64,000 nucleotides of DNA from DAHUYF01 sp963789275 (GTDB taxonomy: Bacteria; Pseudomonadota; Alphaproteobacteria; ATCC43930; CGMCC-115725): positions 310,001 through 374,000 of the forward strand of contig CAWBKF010000003.1 of NCBI GenBank assembly GCA_963789275.1, in the 5' to 3' direction. Numbering within the stretch: the stretch's first letter is position 1; every line of letters starts with the position of its first letter. The translations under genes and the position numbers were made by a program. This document shows, in pieces, positions 1 to 7,579 of this stretch. The notes beneath the pieces are model-generated. The model was not told where the DNA came from. It saw only the letters and a list, made by a program, of their open reading frames with translations, and did no database searches.

Positions 1-872
1 AAATCCTTGCCGCCGGCGTCGGCTCTGCTGCGCGCGGCCGAGCGGATATAGACCGGCAGGTTGCTCCAGGAGCCGCCGCGCAGCACACGCTTGCTGCAAT
101 CGCCGGTCCTCCAGGCACTGCCATCGGTCGGCGCACCGACATAGCTCTCATTCCAGCAATCCTCCACCCATTGCCAGACATTGCCCAGCATGTCGTAGAG
201 CCCGAACGGGTTGGGGCCGAAGTTGCCGACCGGTGCGATCAGCACCCCATCCCATTTGCTGCCGCAGCCATTGCAATTGGCCTCGCCGCGGCCGATGGCA
301 TTCCCCCACCATCGCGGCGTTGAGGTGCCGGCCCGGGCCGCATATTCCCATTCCGCCTCGCTCGGAAGGCGATAGGGCCCGTCGCGCGATGGTCGCGCCG
401 ACGGCAAGCCGCGCACCTTGCCGTTCAGCCAGGCGATATAGGCGTGCGCATCGTTCCAGTTGAGGCAAACCGCGGGCTCGAGCGGCGGGTCGGTTTCACC
501 GGGTGGATAGGCGCGACCCCAACGCGCCGATTGCCAGGTGAGCCCCAGGATCGGATCGCAGGGCGGCGGCTGGTAGCCGGTCTCCTGCAGAAAAGTGAGG
601 AACTCGGCAGTCGTCACCGCGACTTTGCTCAGCGCGAAGGCACGTAGCGAGACGACATGCTGCGGTCCCTCGGAATCGAAGCGCCCGGGCTCGCTCGCCG
701 GACTTCCCATGGTGAATTTCCCGGCCGGGATCGCCACCATCGTCGGGCATTCCGGGCATTCCTGGAACGCGCGGTCGATTTGGTTGCCAGCCCCTGCCGC
801 AGCCTGCACGGCAAGCGGGCCGGCGAGCAGCACCAGCGCCGCCAGCGCTCGCTCTATCCACGGCACTCTCAT
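1..872 (-). CDS. Formylglycine-generating-enzyme (FGE-sulfatase/SUMF1) family protein, 3' end outside window
   Basis: The gene reads leftward off the window edge, so only the first ~290 residues are present. The start ATG at 872 is followed by a hydrophobic signal-peptide-like stretch ending near VQAAAG, so the protein is probably exported. After it comes the typical opening AIPAGKFTMGSP, then the family hallmarks RLPSEAEWEYAARAGT near the middle, LYDMLGNVWQWVED, and RVLRGGSWSN close to the edge. Members include true formylglycine-generating enzymes and many relatives (EgtB-like, PvdO-like, unknown) sharing this fold. No sulfatase gene is in view, so a sulfatase-activating role is not supported. 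The frame was established by translating the reverse strand; overlapping open frames are shadows. Confidence 0.85.
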   Translation of the reverse strand, partial: MRVPWIERALAALVLLAGPLAVQAAAGAGNQIDRAFQECPECPTMVAIPAGKFTMGSPASEPGRFDSEGPQHVVSLRAFALSKVAVTTAEFLTFLQETGYQPPPCDPILGLTWQSARWGRAYPPGETDPPLEPAVCLNWNDAHAYIAWLNGKVRGLPSARPSRDGPYRLPSEAEWEYAARAGTSTPRWWGNAIGRGEANCNGCGSKWDGVLIAPVGNFGPNPFGLYDMLGNVWQWVEDCWNESYVGAPTDGSAWRTGDCSKRVLRGGSWSNLPVYIRSAARSRADAGGKD

Positions 873-992
873 GGGCCCCGAGGTTCGGTCGTCCGTCTCG
901 CCGACGGACTCTACCCAAATCCGGGGGAGTTTTCCGGGCTCAGATCAATGCGGCTAAGGATGCGGCGTTTCGTCTCGGCAAGCGTGGGCTTA

Positions 993-2486
993 CGAGCCGC
1001 TGCCGCCGTCAGAGCTTGATATCAAGCTCGAGGCGCCAGATCAGGGTGCCGTTGGGCGCGCCGGAGCTGAGGCCGAAGAGATATCCGGCGGTGTAGCCGA
1101 ACTCGTACCGGTCGTTGACCCTAAGCGCTCCCGCCAGCACGGGTCCGAGGCGGTGATCCTGCGTGCTCGCCCGATCGAAGCCCGGCAGCTTGCCCGGCAC
1201 GCCGAAGAACTCCACGCCCGGAGCGAGCGCTTCGGTAAACTCCCAGGTCGACATCCCGGAATAGCGCAGCCGCACGCCGGTCTGCGCGTTGCGGCCGAGA
1301 TCGTGGTCGAAAAGCAGGTTGAGCACGGTGCTGGATGGCCCGAAATCTTTGCGGAACACGCCGCCAACCGTCGCCGTTTCCGGGCTCTGCCCGTCAACCG
1401 CGTGATCGTATTCGAGGAAGAGCGCGGTCTCCGGCCAGGTTTCGCCTTCGGGCGCCAGCCTTATGGCGTTCTCGAAGTCGAGCGTGCGCGATCGCAGGCC
1501 GCTGTCGCCGTTGTCCCAATGGGTCTCGACCTCGGTCCACCAATAATCGCGAATGCCGTAGCCGAACTCGCCGAAATGGGTCTGGCCGGCATCGGAGGAG
1601 CGGCCGCGATCGAGGAGGACGGCGCTGTTGTCCTCGAGATCGATCTCGCCCTCCTCGATGGAGGGTGGGTTGATCTTGAGATCGGCCGCCCGCGCCGGCG
1701 CGAACGCCGCCAGCGCCGCGGCTACGATCAGCGGCGCAGCGCGGCAGCAAGGTCCGGCACGCGACATCAACCCAGTGTAGCACAGCCGTGAGCACGAGGC
1801 GGGGGCACCGTATCACCTCGATCGCTTGAGCCGGAGCGCCAGACGCACCAGGCTCGGGACCAAGGTCGGGCGCAGGAGGCGTGGGTCGTAGGGGGCAAGT
1901 CGCCGGTCATTCTCGCTGAGGCAAACCTGCATCAGCCCCGATGGCGTGATCTCGTCGGCGAGCGATTTGCTGCCCTTCACGGTGAAGTTGCGGTCCTGCG
2001 GCGCACCGTTGAGATCGCGCGCGATGCCGAGCCGCTCCCAGACCAGGAAGATCCAGACGGCGATGATCTTTGCCTGAAAGACGGGCCTGCGCCACCAAGG
2101 CAGGTTGCGGCGATGCCAGGCTGCCCAGTTGACGAAGAAGGTGATATGCCGGCCCTCCTCCTGCATCACCGGCTCGAAGGTCTCGACCAGTTCCGGCGGA
2201 AAAAAGCCCGAGCGCCGCGCCAGCTCGAACAAACCGAAGGCGAAGAAGCTGTCGATGCACTCGCTGTAACCTGTGACCATGAAGGCCCATTGCGCATCGC
2301 TGGGCGCGATGTAGGGCGGCTCCGGCGCGAGCGTGATGCCATAGGCCGCCACCAGATTGGCCAGCACCAGCTTGTGACGCCCCTCCTCGAAGCCGTTGAG
2401 CTCGATCGCCTCCTTGAGCAGGGGATCGCTGACGGATTTGGCATAGGTCTTGACGCGCAGACTGGCCTTGCCCTCGGTCTGGACCG
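993..2486. repeat. Segmental duplication, copy A (about 1.49 kb)
   Basis: This block is nearly identical and collinear with 7580-9073 (constant offset of 6587 bases). The left edge is just before CGAGCCGCTG at 993 and the right edge just after GGACCG at 2486, where the two sequences abruptly diverge. It carries the barrel gene and the C-terminal three quarters of the ferritin-like gene. Because copy B has the intact ferritin-like gene, A is the truncated copy. Confidence 0.9.
1009..1767 (-). CDS. Putative outer-membrane beta-barrel protein, copy A
   Basis: A 252-residue protein with a signal peptide (cleavage predicted after AFAPARA) and no internal membrane helix. The mature part is rich in alternating aromatic/polar segments (HFGEFGYGIRDYWWTEVE, LFLEYDHAV, GVRLRYSG, YEFGYTAGYLFG) and ends in the strand-like LIWRLELDIKL, as expected of a beta-barrel. 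I do not recognise a named family. ATG 1767 is chosen over an adjacent in-frame TTG at 1770. It is the second gene of a leftward pair with the ferritin-like gene upstream (45-bp gap). It differs from copy B (7596-8354) at about ten residues, all mild, so both copies look functional. Confidence 0.75.
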   Translation of the reverse strand: MSRAGPCCRAAPLIVAAALAAFAPARAADLKINPPSIEEGEIDLEDNSAVLLDRGRSSDAGQTHFGEFGYGIRDYWWTEVETHWDNGDSGLRSRTLDFENAIRLAPEGETWPETALFLEYDHAVDGQSPETATVGGVFRKDFGPSSTVLNLLFDHDLGRNAQTGVRLRYSGMSTWEFTEALAPGVEFFGVPGKLPGFDRASTQDHRLGPVLAGALRVNDRYEFGYTAGYLFGLSSGAPNGTLIWRLELDIKL

Positions 2487-2559
2487 TGAAGCTTCTGGAC
2501 GGCCTGGGTGCGCTCAAGATTCCGGCCAAGTGGGGGCCCGGGAATGCGATTTCGCCCAT
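1813..2559 (-). CDS. Ferritin-like protein, copy A, N-terminus lost at the duplication breakpoint
   Basis: From VQTEGKASLRVKTYAK onward this matches copy B (8400-9290), with both di-iron ExxH motifs present (GFEEGRHK and QEEGRHIT) and the hydrophobic segment KIIAVWIFLVWERLG. The first ~75 residues of the family are missing because homology stops at 2486. Upstream sequence is unrelated but happens to stay open to 2712. A possible replacement start is ATG 2559, with no convincing ribosome site. It is either a pseudogene or a shortened protein; the iron-ligand core is preserved, but the missing segment probably includes a helix of the bundle. Confidence is for the homology, not for expression. 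Confidence 0.6.
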   Translation of the reverse strand: MGEIAFPGPHLAGILSAPRPSRSFTVQTEGKASLRVKTYAKSVSDPLLKEAIELNGFEEGRHKLVLANLVAAYGITLAPEPPYIAPSDAQWAFMVTGYSECIDSFFAFGLFELARRSGFFPPELVETFEPVMQEEGRHITFFVNWAAWHRRNLPWWRRPVFQAKIIAVWIFLVWERLGIARDLNGAPQDRNFTVKGSKSLADEITPSGLMQVCLSENDRRLAPYDPRLLRPTLVPSLVRLALRLKRSR

Positions 2560-3057
2560 GATCCCGCAGCAACCGTAGTGGCGCGGAGTTGATCGACGGG
2601 CGGGGATCCACGGTCTCCGGAGATTGAGGCCTTCCCACGGGGGCTCGAGCCGCGCCACGAGATGGTGCGGCGCTGGGCGCTGATGAAGCTCTATCCAGAG
2701 ATGGCGAAGCAAAGCCGATGCGCGTCAAGGCCCGCTATTTCTCGCGCGCAATACGACGCGCTGGCGAAGCGCGCCAAGGTCGGGAATCGTCAAACGCTTC
2801 GCCGCGATGGACTATCTGTGCTTGTAATCAGTATATATTTTTTCCACATCTAATTATCGCTGACAGCGACTCTTCGGGCGCCGGCGACTGAGAGGGGCAC
2901 GCACTCCCGCCTAGCTTCTGGACGGGGGATATCATGCTCAGCGCCCTGTCTCTCAAGAAACCGCATCACCGGGCTCCGGTGGTTCCCTCGCCTCGCGGAA
3001 GCACGACCATTTGCTGGAACGCAAATTGATGCCGTTGCTCAACGGCGGGCCGGCCAT
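2560..3057. other. Intergenic stretch beyond copy A breakpoint; no gene supported
   Basis: About 500 bases with only short, non-convincing open frames. Base composition becomes less GC-rich towards 2815-2860 (a TATATTTTTTCCAC-like tract). I see no ribosome site with a supported frame and no RNA gene. Confidence 0.5.
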
Positions 3058-3234
3058 ATGCCTCAAACATCGAGACTACGCGCGCTGCATCGGCTTCTCG
3101 AATATGCCATCGCAGAGTCCGAAGAACTCGGTTTGGCCCAGATGGACATTCTGTTGGGTGCAGCAACCCTGCTGGTTCGCGATGAACTCAACAACTTGAA
3201 TGCACCGCCGCCCGACGCAGATACGTCTTCCTAG
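3058..3234 (+). CDS. Small helical protein, 58 aa, unknown function
   Basis: ATG 3058 opens a 58-codon frame with a strongly amphipathic, Leu/Glu-rich composition (LLEYAIAESEELGLAQMDIL, then LLVRDELNNL). It resembles the many unnamed short helical proteins of Bradyrhizobium-type genomes. No clear Shine-Dalgarno is visible and no family can be named. It lies in the gene-poor spacer between the two duplicated blocks and converges on a tiny leftward frame ending at 3231. Confidence 0.45.
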   Translation: MPQTSRLRALHRLLEYAIAESEELGLAQMDILLGAATLLVRDELNNLNAPPPDADTSS

Positions 3235-3320
3235 CTTTTACTAAAGACGTGAAAGAGCAGCAGCCCGACGTAAAGCGCCGCGATGATAATAGCGCCGATG
3301 ATCAACTGTTTGCTGAGCAC
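3231..3320 (-). CDS. Possible 29-aa single-pass membrane peptide
   Basis: A GTG start at 3320 is preceded by GGGAG at a short spacing. The frame encodes one hydrophobic helix (LIIGAIIIAALYVGLLLF) with a short tail, and its stop overlaps the stop of the convergent 58-aa gene. Such a small peptide could be chance; the combination of ribosome site and helix is the only support. Confidence 0.25.
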   Translation of the reverse strand: MLSKQLIIGAIIIAALYVGLLLFHVFSKS

Positions 3321-3474
3321 TGCTCCCACCCGCACCGCGTGGACGAGCAGCTATGCCCGTCCGCACGCGCCGCCCCGCTTAGATAACCTGCACGGCGACA
3401 TGCTTTTTTGCTATAATACGAAGAAGTATCATATAATTACACAACTTTCACGATAGAAAAACGGGCGACAGGCG

Positions 3475-3660
3475 ATGGATACCCGGAAGACGTTGGAAGG
3501 GCTTTTGGTCGATGAAAATGCGCGGCTGCGAATTGTGCTCGGCCAGATCAAAAGTCGAATTAATTCCCGCCGCGAAATCAATCCGGAACTCGACGCCGAC
3601 ATGGCGGCCATTTGGTCGCTGGCCGATAACGCGTTGCGGCGCGTACCGGCAGTACAGTGA
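3475..3660 (+). CDS. Small hypothetical protein, 61 aa
   Basis: The frame MDTRKTLEGLLVDENARLRI continues into a helical, charge-rich sequence (QIKSRINSRREINPELDADM, then a short helix ending RRVPAVQ). A weak ACAGG precedes the ATG. Codon use looks coding although the AT content upstream (TATAATACGAAG around 3412) is unusual for this genome; that AT-rich stretch could hold a promoter. No family is recognised. Confidence 0.4.
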   Translation: MDTRKTLEGLLVDENARLRIVLGQIKSRINSRREINPELDADMAAIWSLADNALRRVPAVQ

Positions 3661-4048
3661 CGTCCGGCGAAGGCAACCGGGCGATTACCGTGCAGCACAT
3701 ACTCCAAAGCCTCTTGGTTGCCGTCGGCGCTGCCACCCTCGGATCACCGGTCGGCTCTTCCAACTCCCCGCCGCGGCGATCCTTGCGAGCTCGTCTTTAT
3801 GGATCCCGCCCGCGTCGAGAGCAGTCGGGTATGCCACGCCCTGCACTGACTTATCGGCACGTCCGCAGATCGAGCTCTGATCGCGAAAACTTTGCGGTGG
3901 ATAGATCTTCGGTATCAGTGGATAGATCAGCGGTATCGGTGGATAGAACGGCGGTATGAATTGCGCTGCAACATAAGGCCAGTTATCGTCCCAGCTCTTG
4001 AGCAAACACCGCATCTTTCGCCACGCTTTAGAATGCGGGAGGCGCACG
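3661..4048. other. Spacer with a tandem repeat; no confident gene
   Basis: The plus strand has no supported gene here. The minus strand has a weak open frame (3685-4080) in which the tandem repeat at 3897-3959 would encode a Pro/Tyr/Ile heptad pattern (PPFYPPIP...LIYPLIP). No ribosome site supports it, so I do not call it. Confidence 0.4.
3897..3959. repeat. Tandem repeat, three 21-bp units
   Basis: Three consecutive 21-base units, each beginning GTGGATAGA and carrying CGGTAT near the end, cover 3897-3917, 3918-3938 and 3939-3959 with a few substitutions. The 21-base period is a multiple of three, so either strand stays in frame through it; on the minus strand it reads as a Pro/Tyr/Ile-rich heptad. 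Confidence 0.85.
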
Positions 4049-4180
4049 GTGAACGCAAAAGCGCTATACGCGCAAGCCAAACGACTTCACCGACTTGCCG
4101 ACGCGATGTATACCCCGGCTGTCGTCGCCGAGCTTGAGACGCAGGCGCGTCGGTTGGAAGAGTTCGGCAGCCCGTCTTGA
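4049..4180 (+). CDS. Small helical protein, 43 aa (GTG start)
   Basis: GTG 4049 is preceded by GGGAGG at 6 bases, a better start than the in-frame ATG at 3998. The product (ALYAQAKRLHRLADAMYTPA...ELETQARRLEEFG) has the pattern of short alphaproteobacterial proteins with repeated R/K-x-x-A helices of the kind YRxRAxELRxLAxxxxDPxx. The function of that group is unknown. The gene at 6010-6330 has the same N-terminal style. Confidence 0.5.
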   Translation: MNAKALYAQAKRLHRLADAMYTPAVVAELETQARRLEEFGSPS

Positions 4181-4316
4181 AGAAGCGGAGAGGCCCGATG
4201 AGCCGATCGGCGACGGCGTTGCTCACCCCACTGACGAGCAAGAATAGCGAGCCCACACGCTGTCGACGCCGCGACAATAGCGGGCGCATCCGGCTCATCA
4301 TCGGCGATGCGCTCGG

Positions 4317-4454
4317 CTAACCCTTCTCGTCTTCGAACGGGATCTTGGCATCCTTCTTGAAGCGCGCTTTGCGCTTCCGGCCAAACGCCCAGACCACAAT
4401 GCCGATAAACGCGGCAATGAGGACCCATTGATAGATTTCAAGATCCATCATCAT
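4317..4454 (-). CDS. CcoQ/FixQ-like small membrane protein (orphan)
   Basis: A 45-residue protein beginning MMMDLEIYQWV, with one transmembrane helix (VLIAAFIGIVVWAF), a basic cluster GRKRKARFKK and the tail DAKIPFEDEKG. This is the layout of CcoQ/FixQ, the small subunit of cbb3-type cytochrome oxidase, whose C-terminus typically reads like AANLPFADD after a basic stretch. GGAG lies just before the triple ATG. There is no ccoN, ccoO or ccoP in the window, so it is an orphan. A relocated ccoQ, a fragment of a lost cco operon, or an unrelated small membrane protein of similar design are all possible. Confidence 0.6.
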   Translation of the reverse strand: MMMDLEIYQWVLIAAFIGIVVWAFGRKRKARFKKDAKIPFEDEKG

Positions 4455-5017
4455 TCACTCCGTCACACAACCCTGAAATCGATCTCGGCGAGAAAGCGCT
4501 TCAACCCGCAATCTGCAATCCAGGTGCGCCGGGTACCGGGTGGGAAGTCATCGTCTCTCCTCATAGATTTATGCCGCACACTTGTATCCACGCGCGGTCA
4601 TACCCATGTGGAATATGTTGTCAACCAAGTGGAGGGTCATGACTCCGCCCGGCTGTAACGAGTTGCCGACCGCTTGGCAGCGGCAACCCATCACAAAGTC
4701 CAAGATAGGCTCGGCATTCCGAGCGCGGAATTACTCCGCAGCAGTGGACCCCCGCAAGTCACGATTGTGGCGCTGAGCGGGGGTCTTGCGTAGTGGCGCA
4801 TTGAGTTCAGGCACTAGTCACTCCACATCCCCTTCGCAAGCAACCCATCAGCACGCTAGACCGCTCCCAGCGCGCCACTCGCCGTGGCACTTCCCGCGAC
4901 ACTGGCCGAGCCATCAGATGTGTGTCGGTCGCAGGCTAAGTAGATTCCGAGCCTCATCCTTGTTGCCAGGGTACCGTAAGATGGGACACTACCGACCTTC
5001 CGTAGGAAGGAGTTCCG
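4455..5017. other. Gene-poor stretch with one strong hairpin
   Basis: About 560 bases without a supportable gene. It contains the hairpin at 4747-4785 and otherwise only short frames without ribosome sites. Confidence 0.4.
4747..4785. terminator. GC-rich stem-loop (possible terminator or structured element)
   Basis: Perfect 9-bp arms GACCCCCGC and GCGGGGGTC enclose a 21-base loop. There is no T-tract following, so it is not a canonical intrinsic terminator; it could be an RNA structure or a remnant of a mobile element end. Confidence 0.3.
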
Positions 5018-5113
5018 ATGCAAGACGGCAATATCATATTGGCGACACCCGACGAAGCCGCCAGCTGCGCCGACAGTTTCCTGATCCGCTCCTTAGCTTG
5101 CAGCCCGCGCTAG
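5018..5113 (+). CDS. Possible 31-aa peptide
   Basis: A very good ribosome site (GGAAGGAG, 5 bases before ATG 5018) precedes a 31-codon frame MQDGNIILATPDEAASCADS and a short tail. The strong site suggests translation, or the frame may be the preserved start of a decayed longer gene. No family is recognised. Confidence 0.3.
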   Translation: MQDGNIILATPDEAASCADSFLIRSLACSPR

Positions 5114-5268
5114 CGCCGCGCATTTAGCGTCGAATGGATTGCTGCTCGTTGGTTTTGGCGTATCGAAGGGATTGCCCAAGCGCTATAGACGCCGCGGAAC
5201 TTACGCTAGCTCTTGAGAAAGACGCCAGCGCTCGGTCCTGAGAGGTTGCGCCGCGTGGAGGGTAGTGC

Positions 5269-5484
5269 ATGACTACGCAGGTAAGGCTCTTTGTGAACAT
5301 GAAGAACGAAGCCATGGCGCGTCCACTCGGGCTGCGCCGGCTGCGAAACACGCCCGGACGCGGCCAGAGGTTCAAGGTCGCAGTGGATGGACAACAGGTG
5401 CGCGCTCGCATCACGCGGTTTTCGACGGCGACCGCGCAGAGTGAAGACTTATTGGTTCCCGACGTTTACGCCGAGGAGTTCTAG
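5269..5484 (+). CDS. Hypothetical basic protein, 71 aa
   Basis: ATG 5269 opens MTTQVRLFVNMKNEAMARPL, continuing as a basic strand-rich protein (GRGQRFKVAVDGQQVRARIT, then an acidic end DLLVPDVYAEEF). The pattern of short beta segments is compatible with a small OB- or SH3-like barrel, but no family can be assigned. It lies 57 bases upstream of the zinc-ribbon gene in the same direction. Confidence 0.45.
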   Translation: MTTQVRLFVNMKNEAMARPLGLRRLRNTPGRGQRFKVAVDGQQVRARITRFSTATAQSEDLLVPDVYAEEF

Positions 5485-5541
5485 CAACCGCAGGCAGGCT
5501 GCGCATGCCGTTTGCCCGCACGCTGGCACGCCAGGAGTCTC

Positions 5542-6003
5542 ATGGCGAACGATCAGGTAGAGATCCGTTGTTCAAACTGCGGCAGGAGGATGCTGATCGC
5601 TTGGCCCACGTTGCGCGAGCGGCATGCACGGGCCACCTGTCCGGGCTGCGCGATGGACTTCCCGCTAGCCGAGGCGGGTGGAGCGGACTGTTGTAGGCGC
5701 ACCCGACGATCGCGACCTTCACTTAGTGCGGATGAAAAACGATCGATCAGCCTAGGCGGCGAAGAGCCACGCGCCTTTACTCGCAGTCCCGCTGTTCTTG
5801 CGATCACTTCTCATCCTGGGGCCAGTGCGTGGATCATGCAACGATATGAGGGTTACAATCGAACTCACTCATGTTCGCCGCCAATTCCAAACGTGCTGTG
5901 CGCCGTTTCCATGGCCCGACTGGAACAGGGCAGCGGTGAGCGGCTCGGGCAGGCTCGGGGCGTCGAGACGGACCCGCAGATCGTCCTTGGCATTTTCCGC
6001 TAA
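5542..6003 (+). CDS. Zinc-ribbon protein, N-terminal ~50 aa convincing, remainder uncertain
   Basis: ATG 5542 is preceded by AGGAG at 5 bases. The first 45 residues form a textbook zinc ribbon: CSNCGRRMLI, a helix, then CPGCAMDFPLAEAG, i.e. CxxC-x20-CxxC, similar to MJ0042-type or zinc-finger/thioredoxin putative domains. After about residue 50 the sequence becomes low-quality (Arg/Ser-rich, no recognisable structure) although the frame stays open to 6003. The real gene may therefore have been longer or shorter and later rearranged. Likely a small metal-binding or nucleic-acid-binding protein. Confidence 0.45.
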   Translation: MANDQVEIRCSNCGRRMLIAWPTLRERHARATCPGCAMDFPLAEAGGADCCRRTRRSRPSLSADEKRSISLGGEEPRAFTRSPAVLAITSHPGASAWIMQRYEGYNRTHSCSPPIPNVLCAVSMARLEQGSGERLGQARGVETDPQIVLGIFR

Positions 6004-6009
6004 ACGGTC

Positions 6010-6330
6010 TCAGGTCTCCGCCATCATTCCGATGGCGGTCAGCGCGGCGGACCACATGCGAACGACGCCGGCGGACGCCACCGAGGAATTGGAACGCGGC
6101 TGGCGCCACAGGCGCGCCATAATATTTGCTGGCCAAGGCCGTTGATTGGCAGCCAGCTCAGAAGACAACCGGGACAGCGCCTCCTTCGCCACTCGGCGGT
6201 CGACCGCGGCGGCGATCTCCCAAAAACGATCGGCTGTGCGCAGCAGCTCGTGGCGGCTCTGGAGATTGTCGGTCGCATCGGCCTGCGCGCGGTACCTGGT
6301 CGATCGCGCCCTCAAATACGCAGCGTCCAT
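6010..6330 (-). CDS. Hypothetical helical protein, 106 aa
   Basis: ATG 6330 follows GGTGGGAG. The N-terminus MDAAYLRARSTRYRAQADAT with LLRTADRFWEIAAAVDRR is of the same style as the 43-aa protein at 4049 and as small unnamed proteins common in Rhizobiales. The remaining half is less structured. It converges on the zinc-ribbon frame with only 6 bases between the stops. Function unknown. Confidence 0.45.
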   Translation of the reverse strand: MDAAYLRARSTRYRAQADATDNLQSRHELLRTADRFWEIAAAVDRRVAKEALSRLSSELAANQRPWPANIMARLWRQPRSNSSVASAGVVRMWSAALTAIGMMAET

Positions 6331-6992
6331 GTGAACATCTCCCACCCCACCACCCAGCGGGTACGCCGAGAATTGCAGTTCCGAGGTGTGGGAACGGTTA
6401 AACCCCAAGGTGGTCTCGGCGATTTCTCGTCGGGTCAGCGAACCTTATCGTTGCAAGAAACCGCAGAGCAGGAGCCGTCTGTCCGCAAGATATTGCAGAG
6501 GAAGCTCAAACAATGCCTTCCAACCATTTATGTAAAATCCCAGCATAATTAGTGATCTTAGAGAATCACATTTAGATTTCATTGGGAAATTACGTCGCAA
6601 TCTTGAAAAGACGATTCCGAAATTTTTATAGGTATGACGATGTCGGCATCCTTATTCGGCTTGTTGGACCGCAGTGCACAGACTGAGGATGTAAAGCCGG
6701 GCTGCAGCTATCGTCGCCAGCACGGCGGCAATCTGACCGAGACCGCGGCTGTGCTCGGCGTACATAACGATGCGCTGGGTATTCCGCATGTGCGTTTCAC
6801 CATCGCGTTCGAGCGGCCTTGGACCCCGCGCCTCGACCATGGACCTCGGGTCTTGGCCCTCTGCTCTTTCACCGAGACCTATCGCGAACGCATCTCGTGA
6901 AGCCCGCCGGCGCCGTCGACGCGAAGGAGCGGTTGCGGCCGCCAGCCTCGTGCCTGCTTCTCGGTGCATGCGCCGATTTGAGAGCCATGTAG
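6331..6992. other. Spacer without supported genes
   Basis: About 660 bases. It includes an AT-rich tract near 6540-6630, unusual for this genome. Several frames are open on both strands but none has a ribosome site or recognisable product. Confidence 0.4.
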
Positions 6993-7079
6993 ATGACGAA
7001 GCGGACAAGACGGAAGATCGATGCGGCGTTGAAGGCAGGAATAGCCCTTGAGGCGCTGCGGGAGGCGGCGCCGGTGACG
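6993..7079 (+). pseudogene. IS3-family transposase OrfA remnant
   Basis: The translated start MTKRTRRKIDAALKAGIALE plus ALREAAPVT matches the well-known N-terminus of IS3-type OrfA proteins (KRxRRxFxAxxKAKVALEALRE), the helix-turn-helix domain. Similarity stops after about 29 residues: the usual LAxxYxVHPNQIxxWK segment is not in any frame and no OrfB follows. It is a decayed insertion-sequence end lying directly beside the duplicated block, and may have taken part in the rearrangement. Confidence 0.6.
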
Positions 7080-7081
7080 GC

Positions 7082-7109
7082 CGCGGCTCGAATCCGCGCG
7101 TCGGCACCA
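7082..7109 (+). other. tRNA 3'-end-like fragment (T-arm, acceptor strand and CCA)
   Basis: CGCGG-CTCGAAT-CCGCG is a perfect five-base T-stem with a seven-base T-loop. It is followed by CGTCGGC, A and CCA, the geometry of a tRNA 3' end. The T-loop has C instead of T at the first position, and no matching 5' half (GCCGACG) lies upstream. It could be the tRNA-side attachment site remnant of an integrated element, or chance. It sits 3 bases after the IS remnant. Confidence 0.35.
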
Positions 7110-7234
7110 GGCCGCGCTCGACGAGGCCCTCGGGTAGCGCCCGGGGCAGCGACACTCGCGCATGAGATTGTGCACATGTCGAGGGACCGCGCAGTCACCG
7201 TCACGAACGCGACCTCTACCTCCGCCCCTTGCCC

Positions 7235-7549
7235 ATGAGCCGGAGCGCCAGACGCACCAGGCTCGGGACCAAGGTCGGGCGCAGGAGGCGCGGGTCGTGG
7301 GGGGCAAGTCGTCGGTCATTCTCGCTCAGGCAAACCTGCATCAGCCCGGAGAGCGTGATCTCGTCGGCAAGCGATTTGCTGCCGTTCACGGTGAAGTTGC
7401 GGTCCTGCCGCGCACCGTTGAGATCGCGCGCGATGCCGAGCCGCTCCCAGACCAGGAAGATCCAGACGCCGATGATCTTTGCCTGAAAGAAGGGCCTTCG
7501 CCACCAAGGGAGGTTTGCGGCGATGCCAGGCTGCGCAGTTGACGAAGAA
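7235..7549 (-). pseudogene. Ferritin-like gene fragment, copy C (C-terminal part)
   Basis: About 315 bases match 1826-2139 (copy A) and 8413-8726 (copy B) closely, covering the last ~100 codons of the ferritin-like gene without its stop codon. An extra T in GAGGTTTGCGG near 7513 shifts the frame. The fragment ends only 30 bases before copy B begins, in the same orientation, so it marks an older or additional duplication event. Confidence 0.8.
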
Positions 7550-7579
7550 TGAGTAAGTCGTCTCTCACCCCATTTCTTG

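Noticed and set aside
3897..3959. Possible CRISPR array
   Set aside because: The 21-bp units are directly adjacent without spacers, and no cas genes are present anywhere in the window.
3685..4080. Minus-strand frame with Pro/Tyr/Ile heptads
   Set aside because: No ribosome site and no other protein-like sequence; only the tandem repeat gives it regularity, so it is listed as a repeat rather than a gene.
4428..4776. Several 64-76-aa plus-strand frames around 4.4-4.8 kb
   Set aside because: No ribosome sites and no meaningful composition; the only supported gene here is the minus-strand CcoQ-like one.
6652..7155. A 167-aa minus-strand frame ending in hydrophobic sequence
   Set aside because: It runs through the tRNA-like fragment and the IS remnant in antisense; only a weak hydrophobic stretch near its end could be real, and it lacks a ribosome site.
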